This document shows, one piece after another, positions 63,429 to 64,000 of a stretch of DNA of 64,000 nucleotides. Position numbers and translations under genes: made by a program. The notes beneath the pieces were generated by a model. The model made no database searches. It worked only from the letters and a program-made list of their open reading frames with translations, and was not told the DNA's origin. The DNA is from Rothia sp. P100. Its GTDB lineage: Bacteria > Actinomycetota > Actinomycetes > Actinomycetales > Micrococcaceae. The stretch spans positions 682,001 to 746,000 of the forward strand of contig NZ_JAMAYG010000001.1 of NCBI RefSeq assembly GCF_023712425.1, written 5' to 3'. The stretch's first letter is position 1. Every line of letters begins with the position of its first letter.

Positions 63429-64000
63429 ATGAGCAGACTTGAAGCGATTTTCTTTGACCATGACGGAACCCTAGTTGATACCGAGCCCCTGTGGGCTGAG
63501 GCCAAAGCGGCCCTTGCAGCAGACTACGGTAAGACCTGGACCGAAGAAGATTCGCTGGCATGCCTGGGGCGCCCCGCCACGGTAACTTTTGAACGAATGC
63601 ATGCCCTGGGCATTGACGCTCCGGCAGACGAACTCTATGCAAGCCTTAAAGAGAAAATGGGTGTTTTGCTGTCTGAAGCAACCATTACTCTGCTTGAAGG
63701 CATCCCCGAACTCTTGGACGAAGTTGCGGCAGCTGGTGTACCTGCCGGAATCGTTACCAACGCCACCACCGCCGTCGCCCAGCGCACAGCAAACTTAGGG
63801 CCTGAAGGACTGTTTTCTACCATTGTGAGCGATGAGCACGTCACCCAGGCCAAGCCCAACCCCGAGCCCTACCTGCTGGCTGCCAAAAATTTGGGCGTTG
63901 ACCCCGCTAACTGCGTAGCGATTGAGGACTCAGATTCAGGGACTCAGAGTGCAGTGGATGCAGGCATGAAGGTAGTTGTGGTGCCGGGTCTCCTCTCTGT
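63429..64000 (+). CDS. HAD-superfamily hydrolase, beta-phosphoglucomutase-like, 3' end cut by the window
   Basis: 190 residues are visible from ATG 63429, which has GAAGGT upstream. The frame continues past 64000. FDHDGTLVDTEP near 9-20 is the HAD motif I with DxD. GIVTNATTAVAQ near 107 gives motif II (Thr/Asn), TQAKPNPEPYL near 138 the Lys of motif III, and IEDSDSGTQSA near 162 motif IV. It is a phosphatase or phosphomutase of small sugar phosphates; the substrate is unknown. It is divergent from the membrane protein (49-base gap). Confidence 0.86.
   Translation, partial: MSRLEAIFFDHDGTLVDTEPLWAEAKAALAADYGKTWTEEDSLACLGRPATVTFERMHALGIDAPADELYASLKEKMGVLLSEATITLLEGIPELLDEVAAAGVPAGIVTNATTAVAQRTANLGPEGLFSTIVSDEHVTQAKPNPEPYLLAAKNLGVDPANCVAIEDSDSGTQSAVDAGMKVVVVPGLLS

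Overview
The window comes from a high-GC Gram-positive actinobacterium, most likely the family Micrococcaceae and possibly a Rothia-like organism. The evidence is the Tad/Flp locus beside a DUF1998 helicase, the DUF3073 gene beside purM, a crp-nth-nudix-ridA neighbourhood, GTG/TTG starts, and a HAIR-type element at clpB. The genus is inferred from gene content and moderate GC, not from a marker gene.

Layout. 1-4.4 kb: a truncated unknown gene, trhO (tRNA U34 hydroxylation), a flavin-binding PPOX protein and an MrfA-like helicase. 4.5-8.7 kb: a minus-strand Tad-type secretion/pilus locus (TadA, TadB, TadC, DUF4244 pilin-like, TadE-like, Rv3654c-like) without the usual Ssd/CpaE-like ATPase. 8.8-20.5 kb: a family A polymerase-like protein, two NUDIX hydrolases, nth, acs, aroQ, an amino-acid permease, a MarP-like protease, a Crp-family regulator, ridA and a DUF4177 protein. 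20.7-28.9 kb: a class A penicillin-binding protein, a metallophosphoesterase, an FAD/NAD(P) protein and a heterodimeric ABC exporter with one degenerate ATP site. 29.1-32.0 kb: a large FAD/Fe-S D-lactate-type dehydrogenase, followed by tRNA-Pro(CGG). 32.3-35.6 kb: an MMPL exporter and a membrane acyltransferase-like protein.

35.8-41.9 kb is a lactate module: lutABC on the minus strand, divergent from lctP and an LldR-like regulator on the plus strand. Two identical TGGTCTGACCA operators lie in the shared intergenic region. With the upstream D-lactate-type dehydrogenase and acs, this points to growth on lactate and acetate.

42-48 kb: purC and purD, then a TetR regulator and an MMPL exporter with a long extracytoplasmic coiled coil. 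48.2-57.6 kb: asparaginase, a sterol-carrier-like protein, then (after the island) a small membrane protein, purF and purM. Between the sterol-carrier gene and the small membrane protein lies the one clearly accessory region (49.6-54.2 kb). It holds an intact ISL2-type IS5-family element, a serine-recombinase relic cut by that element, two different intact GIY-YIG nuclease genes, and a decayed second copy of the element with unusually long inverted ends.

57.7-64 kb: DUF3073, a Sir2 deacylase, clpB under a HAIR-like inverted repeat, a glutamine amidotransferase, a membrane protein and a HAD hydrolase cut by the window end. I saw no CRISPR array, rRNA or complete prophage. The best candidate for something undescribed is the GIY-YIG pair in the IS-bounded island; its function is unknown.
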